Below are positions 1-6,374 of a stretch of 22,659 nt of DNA, in pieces. Positions within the stretch are counted from its first letter, which is position 1; every line of letters begins with the position of its first letter. A model generated the notes under the pieces. The model was not told the origin of the DNA and did not search any database. It saw only the letters and a program-made list of their open reading frames with translations. Location of the stretch: assembly GCA_004558105.1 (NCBI GenBank), contig SFEB01000016.1, positions 1 to 22,659 of the forward strand. The letters run 5' to 3'. Source of the DNA: Clostridiales bacterium (GTDB taxonomy: Bacteria; Bacillota; Clostridia; Christensenellales; CAG-314). The translations under genes and the position numbers were made by a program.

Positions 1-603
1 GTTATTTTACGCTACTCGGAAGAAAACGATACCGTTTTGGATCAGTTTGTCGGCGGTGGCACTACTGCCGTAGAAGCAAAACTAACAAATAGAAATTTTA
101 TCGGTGTAGACATAAACTCTAACGCGCTTGAAATCACAAAAAGTAAATTGAATTTTGAATGTGAATTTAATCCGACGATTGAAATTATGCAAGGCGACGC
201 GCGAAATCTTACGGAAATTGCCGACGATTCTGTCGATTTGATTTGCACGCACCCTCCTTATGCCGATATTATCCATTACAGTGAAGATATTGCCGGCGAT
301 ATGTCGCTTATGCCTATGAAAGACTTTTTATTTGAAATCGGTAAAGTCGCGGAAGAATGCTACCGAGTATTGAAAAAGGACAAGTTTTGCGCTATACTTA
401 TGGGCGATATGCGCAAAAAAGGTATGGTTCAACCGCTTGCTTTTGAAACAATGCGTATTTTTGAAATGGCAGGATTTAAAACGAAAGAAATTATAATCAA
501 GGAACAACACAACTGCAAAGCCACGGGCTATTGGAAAACAAACAGCATAAAGTTTAATTTCTTACTCCTCGCCCACGAGTATTTGTTTGTGTTTAAAAAA
601 TAA
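1..603 (+). CDS. DNA N4/N6 methyltransferase, 5' truncated by window edge
   Basis: The reading frame is open from base 1, so the start lies off the window; the TTG at 37 is not a credible start because the homologous motif begins before it. The visible 200 residues contain an AdoMet-binding motif I (DQFVGGGTT, about residues 14-22 of the visible part), an acidic motif II (GVDIN), and a motif IV reading HPPY in the context DLICTHPPYADIIHYS. These are the marks of amino-methylating DNA methyltransferases (N6-adenine or N4-cytosine). The usual first residue of the PPY motif is D, N or S; here it is His. Motif I precedes the PPY motif in the visible part; an upstream PPY motif could exist outside the window. 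The target sequence cannot be told. An RNA-methylating relative (TRM11-like) is a less likely alternative. The gene ends in TAA at 601-603 and is followed by a terminator. Confidence 0.85.
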   Translation, partial: VILRYSEENDTVLDQFVGGGTTAVEAKLTNRNFIGVDINSNALEITKSKLNFECEFNPTIEIMQGDARNLTEIADDSVDLICTHPPYADIIHYSEDIAGDMSLMPMKDFLFEIGKVAEECYRVLKKDKFCAILMGDMRKKGMVQPLAFETMRIFEMAGFKTKEIIIKEQHNCKATGYWKTNSIKFNFLLLAHEYLFVFKK

Positions 604-641
604 ATCAATATTTGAGTTTCTTTATCAACGCCCCGCCAGAT

Positions 642-677
642 AAACTCGTTTGAACTTTTTGTTCAGACGGGTTTTTT
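642..677 (+). terminator. Intrinsic terminator after the methyltransferase
   Basis: Fourteen-base arms (642-655 and 661-674) pair with only G-U wobbles as defects around a TTTTT loop, and the right arm runs into a T tract at 672-677. It closes the methyltransferase transcript. Confidence 0.85.
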
Positions 678-821
678 CGTTTTACGGATAGAATTGAAAA
701 AAGTTTAGCGGCTTACGCCCCCAATCCGCTCGGCTTTGAGTTTCTTTTTTGTTGTTGCGTCTGCCTTTTTTCAGAAAATCTTTAAAATAGCAATCAAAAT
801 CAATGAAAAAAGTTTTTTCCC

Positions 822-830
822 TGCTATAAT
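822..830 (+). promoter_or_regulatory. Extended -10 promoter of the AraC-family gene
   Basis: TGCTATAAT at 822-830 is a perfect TATAAT with the TGn extension. No good -35 hexamer lies 16-18 bases upstream, which fits an extended -10 promoter. The predicted transcript start near 837 leaves a leader of about 20 bases that still contains the AAAGGAG site at 842-848. Confidence 0.6.
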
Positions 831-856
831 GGAAGTTGAAAAAAGGAGACGTTTTG

Positions 857-1834
857 ATGCGCGAATGGGATAAGAACGTTCAAAGTATCGTGGAAGAAAT
901 CGACGTATGCATTAAAGAAAAAAACGACGACGCCGTATCTCTGAAATTTCTGGCGGAAAAATTCGGGTATTCCGAATATTATATTTCAAGAAAATTCAGC
1001 GAGATATCCGGAATGACTTTCCGCGATTATTACCGTTATCGCAAACTTGCGTTTGCATTAAAAGAAGTTCGGGACACCAACAAGAGCTTTTTGGAAATAG
1101 CGCTCGATTACGGATTTTCGTCTCACGAAGCGTTTACTCGCGCGTTCAAAGAGGCGTACGGCGTCAATCCGAGCGAATTCAGAATGCATCCGATTCCCGT
1201 CGTTTTGCGCACCGTTATCAAACCTTTTGACTGTTATTTATTGGAATCGGGAGGAGAACACATGGCAATGAAAAACGAAACTAACGACGTAAAAACTTAT
1301 TTTGTTACGATACCTGCTCACAAGTTTTTGTATATCAAAAACTACGAAAGCGTGGGGTATTGGGATTTCTGGCAAAAGCAATCTCAGATACCGGGGCAGG
1401 ATTGCGATACGATTTGCGGACTTCTGGATAGCATAAAAGGGAAATTGGACGATCTCGGCGGTTCGGAACACGACAGCGGAAGCGGTCAGATTATGGCGTT
1501 TATGAACGAGCCGACGGGCAGAATATGTTCCTGGGGAATACCTCTTGCAGAGTGTTACGGCGTCAGGTTGCCGATTGATTACAAAGGTGAAGTGCCGGAA
1601 CAAATGCTTTTGACCGATATCCCCGAGGGGGAGTACGTGGTTTTCGAGCACGGACCGTTTGATTTCGAGACGGAAAACAGCGTCGTCGAAGAGAAAATAG
1701 AAAAAGCGATGAAGGACTTTGATTATAACGCAGCCGGTTACCAACTCGATACGACTCCGGGCAGAGTATTTTATTTCTTCCATGACTGTTCGCGTTACTG
1801 GAAGTACGTTCGCCCCGTAAAAAAGGTCAGATAA
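857..1834 (+). CDS. AraC-family regulator with GyrI-like effector domain
   Basis: A 325-residue transcription factor. The N-terminal ~110 residues form an AraC/XylS-type double helix-turn-helix: LKFLAEKFGYSEYYISRKFSEISG is the first HTH and the signature IALDYGFSSHEAFTRAFKEAYGVNP follows. From about residue 145 the sequence reads as a GyrI-like small-molecule-binding (SOUL/BacR) domain, with VTIPAHKFLYIK and the closing IPEGEYVVFEHG motif. The architecture (AraC DNA-binding domain first, effector domain second) matches Rob/TipA-like regulators that respond to hydrophobic compounds or drugs. The ATG at 857 was chosen over the upstream TTG at 836 because AAAGGAG at 842-848 sits 8 bases before it. 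The gene is monocistronic, with its own extended -10 promoter and terminator, so its targets are not evident from neighbours. Confidence 0.93.
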   Translation: MREWDKNVQSIVEEIDVCIKEKNDDAVSLKFLAEKFGYSEYYISRKFSEISGMTFRDYYRYRKLAFALKEVRDTNKSFLEIALDYGFSSHEAFTRAFKEAYGVNPSEFRMHPIPVVLRTVIKPFDCYLLESGGEHMAMKNETNDVKTYFVTIPAHKFLYIKNYESVGYWDFWQKQSQIPGQDCDTICGLLDSIKGKLDDLGGSEHDSGSGQIMAFMNEPTGRICSWGIPLAECYGVRLPIDYKGEVPEQMLLTDIPEGEYVVFEHGPFDFETENSVVEEKIEKAMKDFDYNAAGYQLDTTPGRVFYFFHDCSRYWKYVRPVKKVR

Positions 1835-1888
1835 GATAGGGCGATTAAGGTAAAAAAGATTGACAGCGGATATTAAAGCATTAACAAG

Positions 1889-1924
1889 AGCGACGAGACT
1901 CGTAACGGGTCTGCGTCGCTTTTT
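1889..1924 (+). terminator. Intrinsic terminator after the AraC-family gene
   Basis: AGCGACG (1889-1895) pairs with CGTCGCT (1914-1920); a second helix AGAC/GTCT continues inward past a single bulge. The right arm is followed by TTTT. Confidence 0.75.
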
Positions 1925-1956
1925 GCATTTACGTGAACAGTAAAACCAGAAGTATT

Positions 1957-2009
1957 TTTGACGGCTTGTCGGTAAAACTTGCAAATAAAAAACTTTGACG
2001 GTTTACCGA
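1957..2009. repeat. Short inverted and direct repeats upstream of the membrane gene
   Basis: TCGGTAAA (1969-1976) is repeated in perfect inverted orientation at 2002-2009, and TTTGACGG occurs as a direct repeat at 1957-1964 and 1994-2001. The element lies between the upstream terminator and the promoter at 2042. A regulator-binding site is possible, but no protein can be assigned. Confidence 0.4.
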
Positions 2010-2041
2010 AAAAGTTTGAGAAAAGACTTTTATTATTTTAA

Positions 2042-2070
2042 TTGACTTTATTCGTTAAACGGAGTATATT
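2042..2070 (+). promoter_or_regulatory. Sigma-A promoter of the DUF308-like gene
   Basis: TTGACT (2042-2047) and TATATT (2065-2070) are separated by 17 bases. The start codon lies 28 bases beyond the -10 box. Confidence 0.75.
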
Positions 2071-2097
2071 TTATATAGGAATATATAGGAGAAAATT

Positions 2098-2568
2098 ATG
2101 TCAAAGTCAAGTTTAAAATTAACTAAAAACAACGTTATCAATTGTATTCTCTATGCCGTTATCGGATTGTTGTTGGTTATTATGAAAGGCGGTTCGCTCA
2201 ATATCCTTATGACGATTATCGGCGCTTTGTTTATCATTAAGGGAATCGTTGATCTCATCAACGGAGAAATCATCCCCGGCATAGTTGAAGCCGTCGTTGG
2301 CGTCGCTATTATCGTTTGCGGTTGGACTATCGCAGATATAGTTCTGCTTATCTTCGGTATTTTGCTTATTGTCAAAGGTCTGATTGATCTTATCAAAAAC
2401 ACAAAAGCAGGTTTTGTACCCGTTTTGTCGGCTATCGTCACTATCGTTATCGGCGTTCTGCTGGTTGTTGCAAAATGGGTGCTTCTCGACGTTATGTGCA
2501 TCGTCGCCGGCGTTATCTTCCTGATCAATGCCGTGCTCGCTCTGTTCGGAAAATCTCTTAAAAAATAA
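2098..2568 (+). CDS. DUF308/HdeD-like small integral membrane protein
   Basis: A 156-residue, very hydrophobic protein with about six membrane segments (roughly residues 13-29, 33-52, 58-75, 77-95, 104-123 and 128-149), arranged as repeated paired helices separated by short turns such as IKGIVDLINGE and VKGLIDLIKNT. The repeated (V/I)KG(I/L)xDLI motif points to internal duplication, as in DUF308/HdeD-family membrane proteins. HdeD in enterobacteria is linked to acid resistance, but that role should not be carried over to this protein. The start ATG follows AGGAG (AGGAGAAAATT). It is a single-gene transcript with a clear sigma-A promoter and terminator. Assignment to DUF308 is by pattern only. 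Confidence 0.85.
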   Translation: MSKSSLKLTKNNVINCILYAVIGLLLVIMKGGSLNILMTIIGALFIIKGIVDLINGEIIPGIVEAVVGVAIIVCGWTIADIVLLIFGILLIVKGLIDLIKNTKAGFVPVLSAIVTIVIGVLLVVAKWVLLDVMCIVAGVIFLINAVLALFGKSLKK

Positions 2569-2593
2569 GAAGCAAGCAAAATAGTTTGATCCG

Positions 2594-2634
2594 GCAGTTT
2601 TAGCGACTTTCAGTCGCTAAAACTGCTTTTTTTT
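2594..2634 (+). terminator. Strong intrinsic terminator
   Basis: Perfect 14-base arms (2594-2607 and 2613-2626) around a TTTCA loop, followed by eight Ts (2627-2634). Confidence 0.95.
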
Positions 2635-2801
2635 ATCGAAAAATCACGGTAGGTTGGTTGCGGCAAAACGGACGTTGAAAAGTTTTTAAATTTTTTCCGT
2701 AGAAAAATTCCAGATTCACGGAGTCGGAACCGTTTTCATAGAATATATACTATTAGTTTATACAATATACAACGGAAAAATTTTTAAAAAGGAGATACTT
2801 T

Positions 2802-4157
2802 ATGGGTGTAACCATTTATAACAAACAATTAAGCGTAGACAAAATTTCCTGCGACGGCTCGTTGAACGTACGACTGTCGCTGACGGCAGAACCGGATATT
2901 TCCGCCAATCCCGTCGATATCGTCCTGATATTGGACCGTTCGGGAAGCATGGCAGGAAGCGCGATGGCAAATCTTAAAAACGGCGCAAAAGCGTTTATCG
3001 ACATCATTTACAATTCTACCGGCGGAACGAACGGGCAGATTGCGGGCGGAACGCACATCGGCATAGTAAGTTTTGCCGATATCGCAACGCAAAATACTGC
3101 GTTGATAACCGACGTGGCGGATTTAAAGGCGGCAGTCGACAGTCTGACCGCAAACGGTTCGACAAATCATGCGGACGCATTTACGAAAGCGAACGATTTG
3201 CTTGTCAACTCCACTGCCAATCAACAGGTAATGGTAATGTTTACCGACGGCTTTACGACTGCGGGAGGAGATCCCAACGTAGTTGCGACACAGATAAAGT
3301 CACAGGGCACCGTCATTTACGGAATAGGGTTGTCGGGTAACGGCGGCATTGACGAGCAATCGCTGGAAAACTGGGTATCGTCTCCGTCGTCGGCGTACCT
3401 TATAATAACGCCCGATGACGAAGAACTGGAAGAAATTTTTGAAGAGCTTGCCAAGAATATTTCCAATCCGGGCGCGACCAATATCGTGATAACCGACAAA
3501 ATTATATCATGTTTCGAAGTAACGGCGTTGACTTCGCTCACCAAAGGCACGGCAACCATGCTCGATAACCATACGGTCGAATGGAAAATCGACGAGTTGG
3601 GCGTAACAGGCAGCGAGGGCGCGGCTTTTGAATTTACCGTCAGGCACGTCGGAGACTGCGACGGAGAAACGGAAGTGAACGAGTCGGTCTCGTATACCGA
3701 TACGGAAGGAAACGTTTTAAACTTCCCGTCGCCGACGGTAGACGTAGAGTGCGATACTCCCGTAACAGAGCAATGTCCCACTCCGATTAACTTTATTTCT
3801 ACGGGTTGCTCGGACACGATAGAATTCGACGCCGGCGATATCGAAATGCAGTCGCAGGGAAGAATAGTAATGTTGAATTTTACCGTAAAAAACGTTTGTC
3901 CCAACAAACGGGTTGCCGTGGCGGTAGTATTGAATGAAGTCGACGACGAGGGTACGGAGCACAAGCGCGGAATGAAAACCATGACGATCCCCGCGCACAC
4001 AAAGGAAAGTTGCAGCGACGTGTTGGTGCGTTGCGTAAAATTCATTTTGCCCGAGGACGAGGAAGTTCCTGTCTCTACGTCGATATGCAACGAACGGAAT
4101 CTGCGAGCAAGGGTAATGGCGCACTATATCGACAACGATTATGAATGTTGCGTATAA
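2802..4157 (+). CDS. VWA-domain protein with beta-sandwich and Cys-rich C-terminal domain
   Basis: A 451-residue protein without signal peptide or membrane segment. Residues ~39-220 form a von Willebrand factor A domain with an intact metal-ion-dependent adhesion site: D45-R-S47-G-S49, T121 (GSTNHADAF) and D149 (MFTDGF). Residues ~224-315 look like a DUF11-type beta-sandwich (NIVITDKI... to ...VSYTDTEGN). The last ~135 residues hold at least eight cysteines, ending in ECCV, around a conserved-looking block (GRIVMLNFTVKNVCPNKRVAVAVVL). From memory, proteins of this exact order are widespread in Clostridia; their role is not established. The intact MIDAS suggests divalent-cation-dependent protein binding. 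The ATG follows AAAAAGGAG with good spacing. A spore-coat or S-layer-like assembly role is possible but unsupported here. I saw no convincing -35/-10 pair upstream, although TATACT at 2746-2751 and TACAAT at 2761-2766 are candidates. Confidence 0.9.
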   Translation: MGVTIYNKQLSVDKISCDGSLNVRLSLTAEPDISANPVDIVLILDRSGSMAGSAMANLKNGAKAFIDIIYNSTGGTNGQIAGGTHIGIVSFADIATQNTALITDVADLKAAVDSLTANGSTNHADAFTKANDLLVNSTANQQVMVMFTDGFTTAGGDPNVVATQIKSQGTVIYGIGLSGNGGIDEQSLENWVSSPSSAYLIITPDDEELEEIFEELAKNISNPGATNIVITDKIISCFEVTALTSLTKGTATMLDNHTVEWKIDELGVTGSEGAAFEFTVRHVGDCDGETEVNESVSYTDTEGNVLNFPSPTVDVECDTPVTEQCPTPINFISTGCSDTIEFDAGDIEMQSQGRIVMLNFTVKNVCPNKRVAVAVVLNEVDDEGTEHKRGMKTMTIPAHTKESCSDVLVRCVKFILPEDEEVPVSTSICNERNLRARVMAHYIDNDYECCV

Positions 4158-4212
4158 GGTTCCATTATCGGTACGCGACGACGGAAAGTAGCCGATAAAA
4201 ACCGTCGATTTA

Positions 4213-4247
4213 TTTAAAACAACCCCCTGTCCGTTGTCGGGCAGGGG
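4213..4247. terminator. Terminator between convergent genes
   Basis: Ten-base arms 4224-4233 and 4238-4247 (CCCCTGTCCG with CGGGCAGGGG, one G-U pair) enclose a TTGT loop. Read on the minus strand the hairpin is followed by TTGTTTTAAATAAA, so it fits best as the terminator of the minus-strand methylase. On the plus strand it has only a weak T tract but may still serve the VWA gene. Confidence 0.75.
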
Positions 4248-4257
4248 ATTGTCAAGT

Positions 4258-5292
4258 TTATTTCTTAATAAGGCAGTGCAGGTATTCTACCGTCGTATCG
4301 GCCTGGTTGTCGCGGGCGTTGTCGGCTTTAAAGCGACGGTGCGTTTGCATGTAAACCTTATATTTGCCGTATTTTTTCATGATTTTTTCGATAGTGTCGA
4401 AGGGCATGAGACCTTCGTTGTTGTAGCTTAAAAAGATATACCTGAATTTTGCGTTTTTTATTAAATCTTCAAAAACTTCCGCCACTTTGTTTTTTACGCA
4501 AAACAGGCTTTTTTGTTCCGAATATTCACGAAGTCCCGTTTTTCCCTTTATAACGGGGTCGTCGTACCGCGCTATCGTTTCGAGTAAGTGGTAGTTTGTA
4601 CAATACTGACGTTCGTTGTAGGGTGGGTCGAGGTAGAGAATATCTCCGTCGACTTCTCTTATCAGTTGGCTGATGTCGCGGTTAAAAACACGATAATTAC
4701 CGTTACCTTTCGTTATCGGCATAGGCGAAAGTTGCATTTCTTTCCGTGCGGATTTTTTCAGTTTTTTAAGATACGCGCCGTATACGGAAGCGGTATTGGC
4801 GTATTTGTCGATACTGTTGATAAGAGACGCAAGAAGGAAAAAATACTCGTTTTCGTTGATTTCTCCGTCAACAAGCCATTTTTCTATCGTCATTCTTACG
4901 GCGTCGCACTTTTTGGCGTTGTGTTCCGAAAAATACATTCTGCGGAACTCCTGCCCCTCGGTGCCTTCGTAGGAATAATTTTTATAGATAAAGCCTTCTT
5001 TCCCGTCGAGTTGATTGAGTCGATCTATAAGGTTTTCGCATCTTTCCTCGTTCAGGTTGTCGCCGTTTTCCACGATATGTTTCGTGACGACGTAACTGTA
5101 ATACTGAAGGTCGTTTGCGACGACGTTGTAGCCTTGTTCTTTAAAAGCGCCGCACACCACGCCCGTGCCCGACAGCAGGTCGGCAAAAACCATTTCCGAC
5201 GGTTGTCTTTTTTCGCCGCAGGCGGTCAGGGTTTTATCTATGGATTGTTTTAAAAAGTCTATTAGAGAATACTTTGAGCCGATGTAATTCAT
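4258..5292 (-). CDS. D12-class DNA N6-adenine methyltransferase, apparently orphan
   Basis: A 344-residue modification methylase. It begins with motif X (MNYIGSKYSL), followed by the AdoMet motif I FADLLSGTGVV at about residues 36-46, a motif II-like ANDLQYYS at 59-66, and the catalytic motif IV DILYLDPPY with DPPY at 222-225. This order (X, I, then DPPY) is that of Dam/D12-class (alpha) N6-adenine methylases. It is closest in style to type II modification enzymes (NYIGSK, NDLQYYS) rather than Dam itself. The start was placed at the ATG at 5292, preceded by AGAGGA at 5-base spacing, rather than the 13-codon-longer frame to 5331, because translation from 5331 would begin almost at the predicted transcript start. 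No restriction endonuclease is adjacent. The recognition sequence is unknown. Confidence 0.93.
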   Translation of the reverse strand: MNYIGSKYSLIDFLKQSIDKTLTACGEKRQPSEMVFADLLSGTGVVCGAFKEQGYNVVANDLQYYSYVVTKHIVENGDNLNEERCENLIDRLNQLDGKEGFIYKNYSYEGTEGQEFRRMYFSEHNAKKCDAVRMTIEKWLVDGEINENEYFFLLASLINSIDKYANTASVYGAYLKKLKKSARKEMQLSPMPITKGNGNYRVFNRDISQLIREVDGDILYLDPPYNERQYCTNYHLLETIARYDDPVIKGKTGLREYSEQKSLFCVKNKVAEVFEDLIKNAKFRYIFLSYNNEGLMPFDTIEKIMKKYGKYKVYMQTHRRFKADNARDNQADTTVEYLHCLIKK

Positions 5293-5343
5293 ATCAGTCC
5301 TCTGTGAAATATTTTTCTTAGGTTGAAACAAGTGTACGCAAAA

Positions 5344-5372
5344 ATTATAACATCTTTTGCGGATATTGTAAA
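5344..5372 (-). promoter_or_regulatory. Sigma-A promoter of the D12 methylase
   Basis: On the minus strand TTTACA (5372-5367) and TATAAT (5349-5344) are separated by 17 bases. The predicted leader is about 45 bases long. Confidence 0.8.
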
Positions 5373-5479
5373 GAATAAAAGAAATTCATTTACAAAAAAG
5401 CGTTTTTTGTTTTCGGATTTGACAAAAACGTGTGAGGGCGCGTTATATAAATTTCACAAATTCAGGTGGGCAAAAACGC

Positions 5480-5508
5480 TTGACAGGGTGAAAACGAAGG
5501 TATATAAT
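5480..5508 (+). promoter_or_regulatory. Consensus sigma-A promoter driving riboswitch-xpt
   Basis: TTGACA (5480-5485) and TATAAT (5503-5508) with a 17-base spacer, a perfect consensus. Transcription would start about 15-20 bases before the riboswitch aptamer. The stretch between the methylase start (5292) and xpt (5721) contains this promoter, the methylase promoter, the riboswitch and its expression platform, and no gene. Confidence 0.93.
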
Positions 5509-5530
5509 ACGTGTATCAATTGAATAAGTA

Positions 5531-5596
5531 GCCAATATAGGTCCGTATAAAGGGCACGGACGTTTCTACCGCACCGCCACAGGTGCGACTATTGGG
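5531..5596 (+). ncRNA. Purine riboswitch aptamer, guanine class
   Basis: All parts of the purine aptamer can be assigned. P1 is CCAATA (5532-5537) with TATTGG (5590-5595). P2 is 5541-5547 with 5555-5561, with one A-C mismatch at the loop end. L2 is TAAAGGG. J2/3 is GTTTCTAC (5562-5569), identical to the B. subtilis xpt core. P3 is CGCACC (5570-5575) with GGTGCG (5582-5587), and L3 is GCCACA. The GG of L2 (5553-5554) and CC of L3 (5577-5578) can form the loop-loop contact. The ligand-pairing base corresponding to C74 is C at 5589, which indicates guanine/hypoxanthine rather than adenine. It lies upstream of xpt, the classical target, and should repress it when guanine is abundant. Confidence 0.95.
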
Positions 5597-5597
5597 A

Positions 5598-5641
5598 AAA
5601 AGACATCTTCGGGTATAGCGCGCAACGTGTTATAGTCTTTT
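5598..5641 (+). promoter_or_regulatory. First hairpin of the riboswitch expression platform
   Basis: AAAAGAC (5598-5604) pairs with GTCTTTT (5635-5641). Inside it, TATAGCGCG (5614-5622) pairs with CGTGTTATA (5626-5634) with two G-U pairs and a CAA loop. The 5' arm begins right after the P1 3' strand, so it may compete or stack with P1. It is followed by a T-rich but interrupted tract and could be an antiterminator or a first weak terminator. Confidence 0.6.
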
Positions 5642-5661
5642 GTGATTTCTTTTATATTGGC

Positions 5662-5691
5662 AAACGGTTTGAGATTTTCAATCCGTTTTTT
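5662..5691 (+). terminator. Riboswitch-controlled intrinsic terminator before xpt
   Basis: AACGGTTTGA (5663-5672) pairs with TCAATCCGTT (5678-5687) with one T-T mismatch around a 5-base loop, and a run of six Ts follows (5686-5691). It lies 30 bases before the xpt start and is the natural off state of the riboswitch. Confidence 0.85.
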
Positions 5692-5720
5692 GTTTATTTG
5701 TTTGGAGAGGTACACGCGAG

Positions 5721-6293
5721 ATGGATTTATTGAAGCACGCAATAACGGTTAAGGGCAAGGTTTTGCCCGGTGACGTATTGAAAGTTGGTTCTTTTTTGAA
5801 TCAACAGATTGACGTGCGTCTTCTCGCCGACATGGCCAAAGATATATTTGCACATTTTTGTAACTGCGCAGTGACGAAAGTGCTTACCGTAGAGTCGAGC
5901 GGTATAGCGTTAGCCTGTCTCACAGCGCAGTTTTTTAATTGTAACGCGGTTTTTGCCAAAAAGAGCAAGTCGAACAATATCGAAGGTGAAATGCTTTCTG
6001 CCGAGTGCTATTCTTATACGCACAACACCGCCAACGTTCTGTTGGTTCCCAGAGAGTATATAGCTCCCGACGACAAGGTGTTGTTCGTCGACGACTTTCT
6101 GGCGAAGGGCGAAGCGTTGCGCGCGGCGGTCAAGTTGGTCAAAGAAGCGGGAGCGACTTTTGTGGGCGCCGCCATTGCGATAGAAAAAGGTTTTCAAGGC
6201 GGCGGCGACCAGCTTCGCAAAGAGGGTGTGGACGTCTATTCGCTGGCTATTATCGACAGCATGAAGCCGGGCGAAATCGTCTTCAGAAACTAA
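5721..6293 (+). CDS. xpt: Xanthine phosphoribosyltransferase
   Basis: A 190-residue type I phosphoribosyltransferase, the usual length for Xpt. It converts xanthine and PRPP to XMP for purine salvage in the cytosol. The family N-terminus (LLKHAITVKGKVLPGDVLKV and SFLNQQIDV) is clear, as is the PRPP-binding loop VLFVDDFLAKGEAL at about residues 138-151. The C-terminal block GVDVYSLAIIDSM is also typical. The ATG at 5721 follows GGAGAGG (5704-5710) at 10 bases. It is the first gene after a guanine-class riboswitch and terminator, which is a classical arrangement and supports the assignment over other PRTases. There is no terminator between xpt and the BMP lipoprotein gene 81 bases downstream, so readthrough into the transporter genes is possible. 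Confidence 0.97.
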   Translation: MDLLKHAITVKGKVLPGDVLKVGSFLNQQIDVRLLADMAKDIFAHFCNCAVTKVLTVESSGIALACLTAQFFNCNAVFAKKSKSNNIEGEMLSAECYSYTHNTANVLLVPREYIAPDDKVLFVDDFLAKGEALRAAVKLVKEAGATFVGAAIAIEKGFQGGGDQLRKEGVDVYSLAIIDSMKPGEIVFRN

Positions 6294-6305
6294 AAACGGC
6301 TGAAC

Positions 6306-6317
6306 GGTCAATTGACC
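6306..6317. promoter_or_regulatory. Perfect 12-base palindrome, candidate operator
   Basis: GGTCAATTGACC is a perfect palindrome in the xpt/BMP intergenic region. A weak promoter can be drawn around it (CTGAAC at 6300-6305, TATAAC at 6324-6329, 18-base spacer), which would put the palindrome in the spacer, as expected of an operator. No binding protein is identified. Confidence 0.35.
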
Positions 6318-6374
6318 TAAGCATATAACTATAAAGAAAAATATTTGCCCTAAAAGGGTAGGAGGAAATCTTTT

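Noticed and set aside
707..735. AGCGG...CCGCT hairpin in the 603-857 intergenic region
   Set aside because: Only five base pairs with a 14-base loop and no T tract; not distinguishable from chance.
1238..1984. Minus-strand ORF of 248 codons opposite the AraC-family gene
   Set aside because: Shadow of a well-supported regulator; no ribosome binding site or recognisable domain.
4588..5253. Long plus-strand ORF opposite the D12 methylase
   Set aside because: It is the antisense shadow of a gene with clear NYIGSK/DPPY motifs, and its Phe/Val-rich product is typical of such shadows.
5323..5523. Small plus-strand ORF before the riboswitch
   Set aside because: It has a TTG-type or poorly supported start, crosses both the methylase promoter and the xpt promoter, and has no ribosome binding site.
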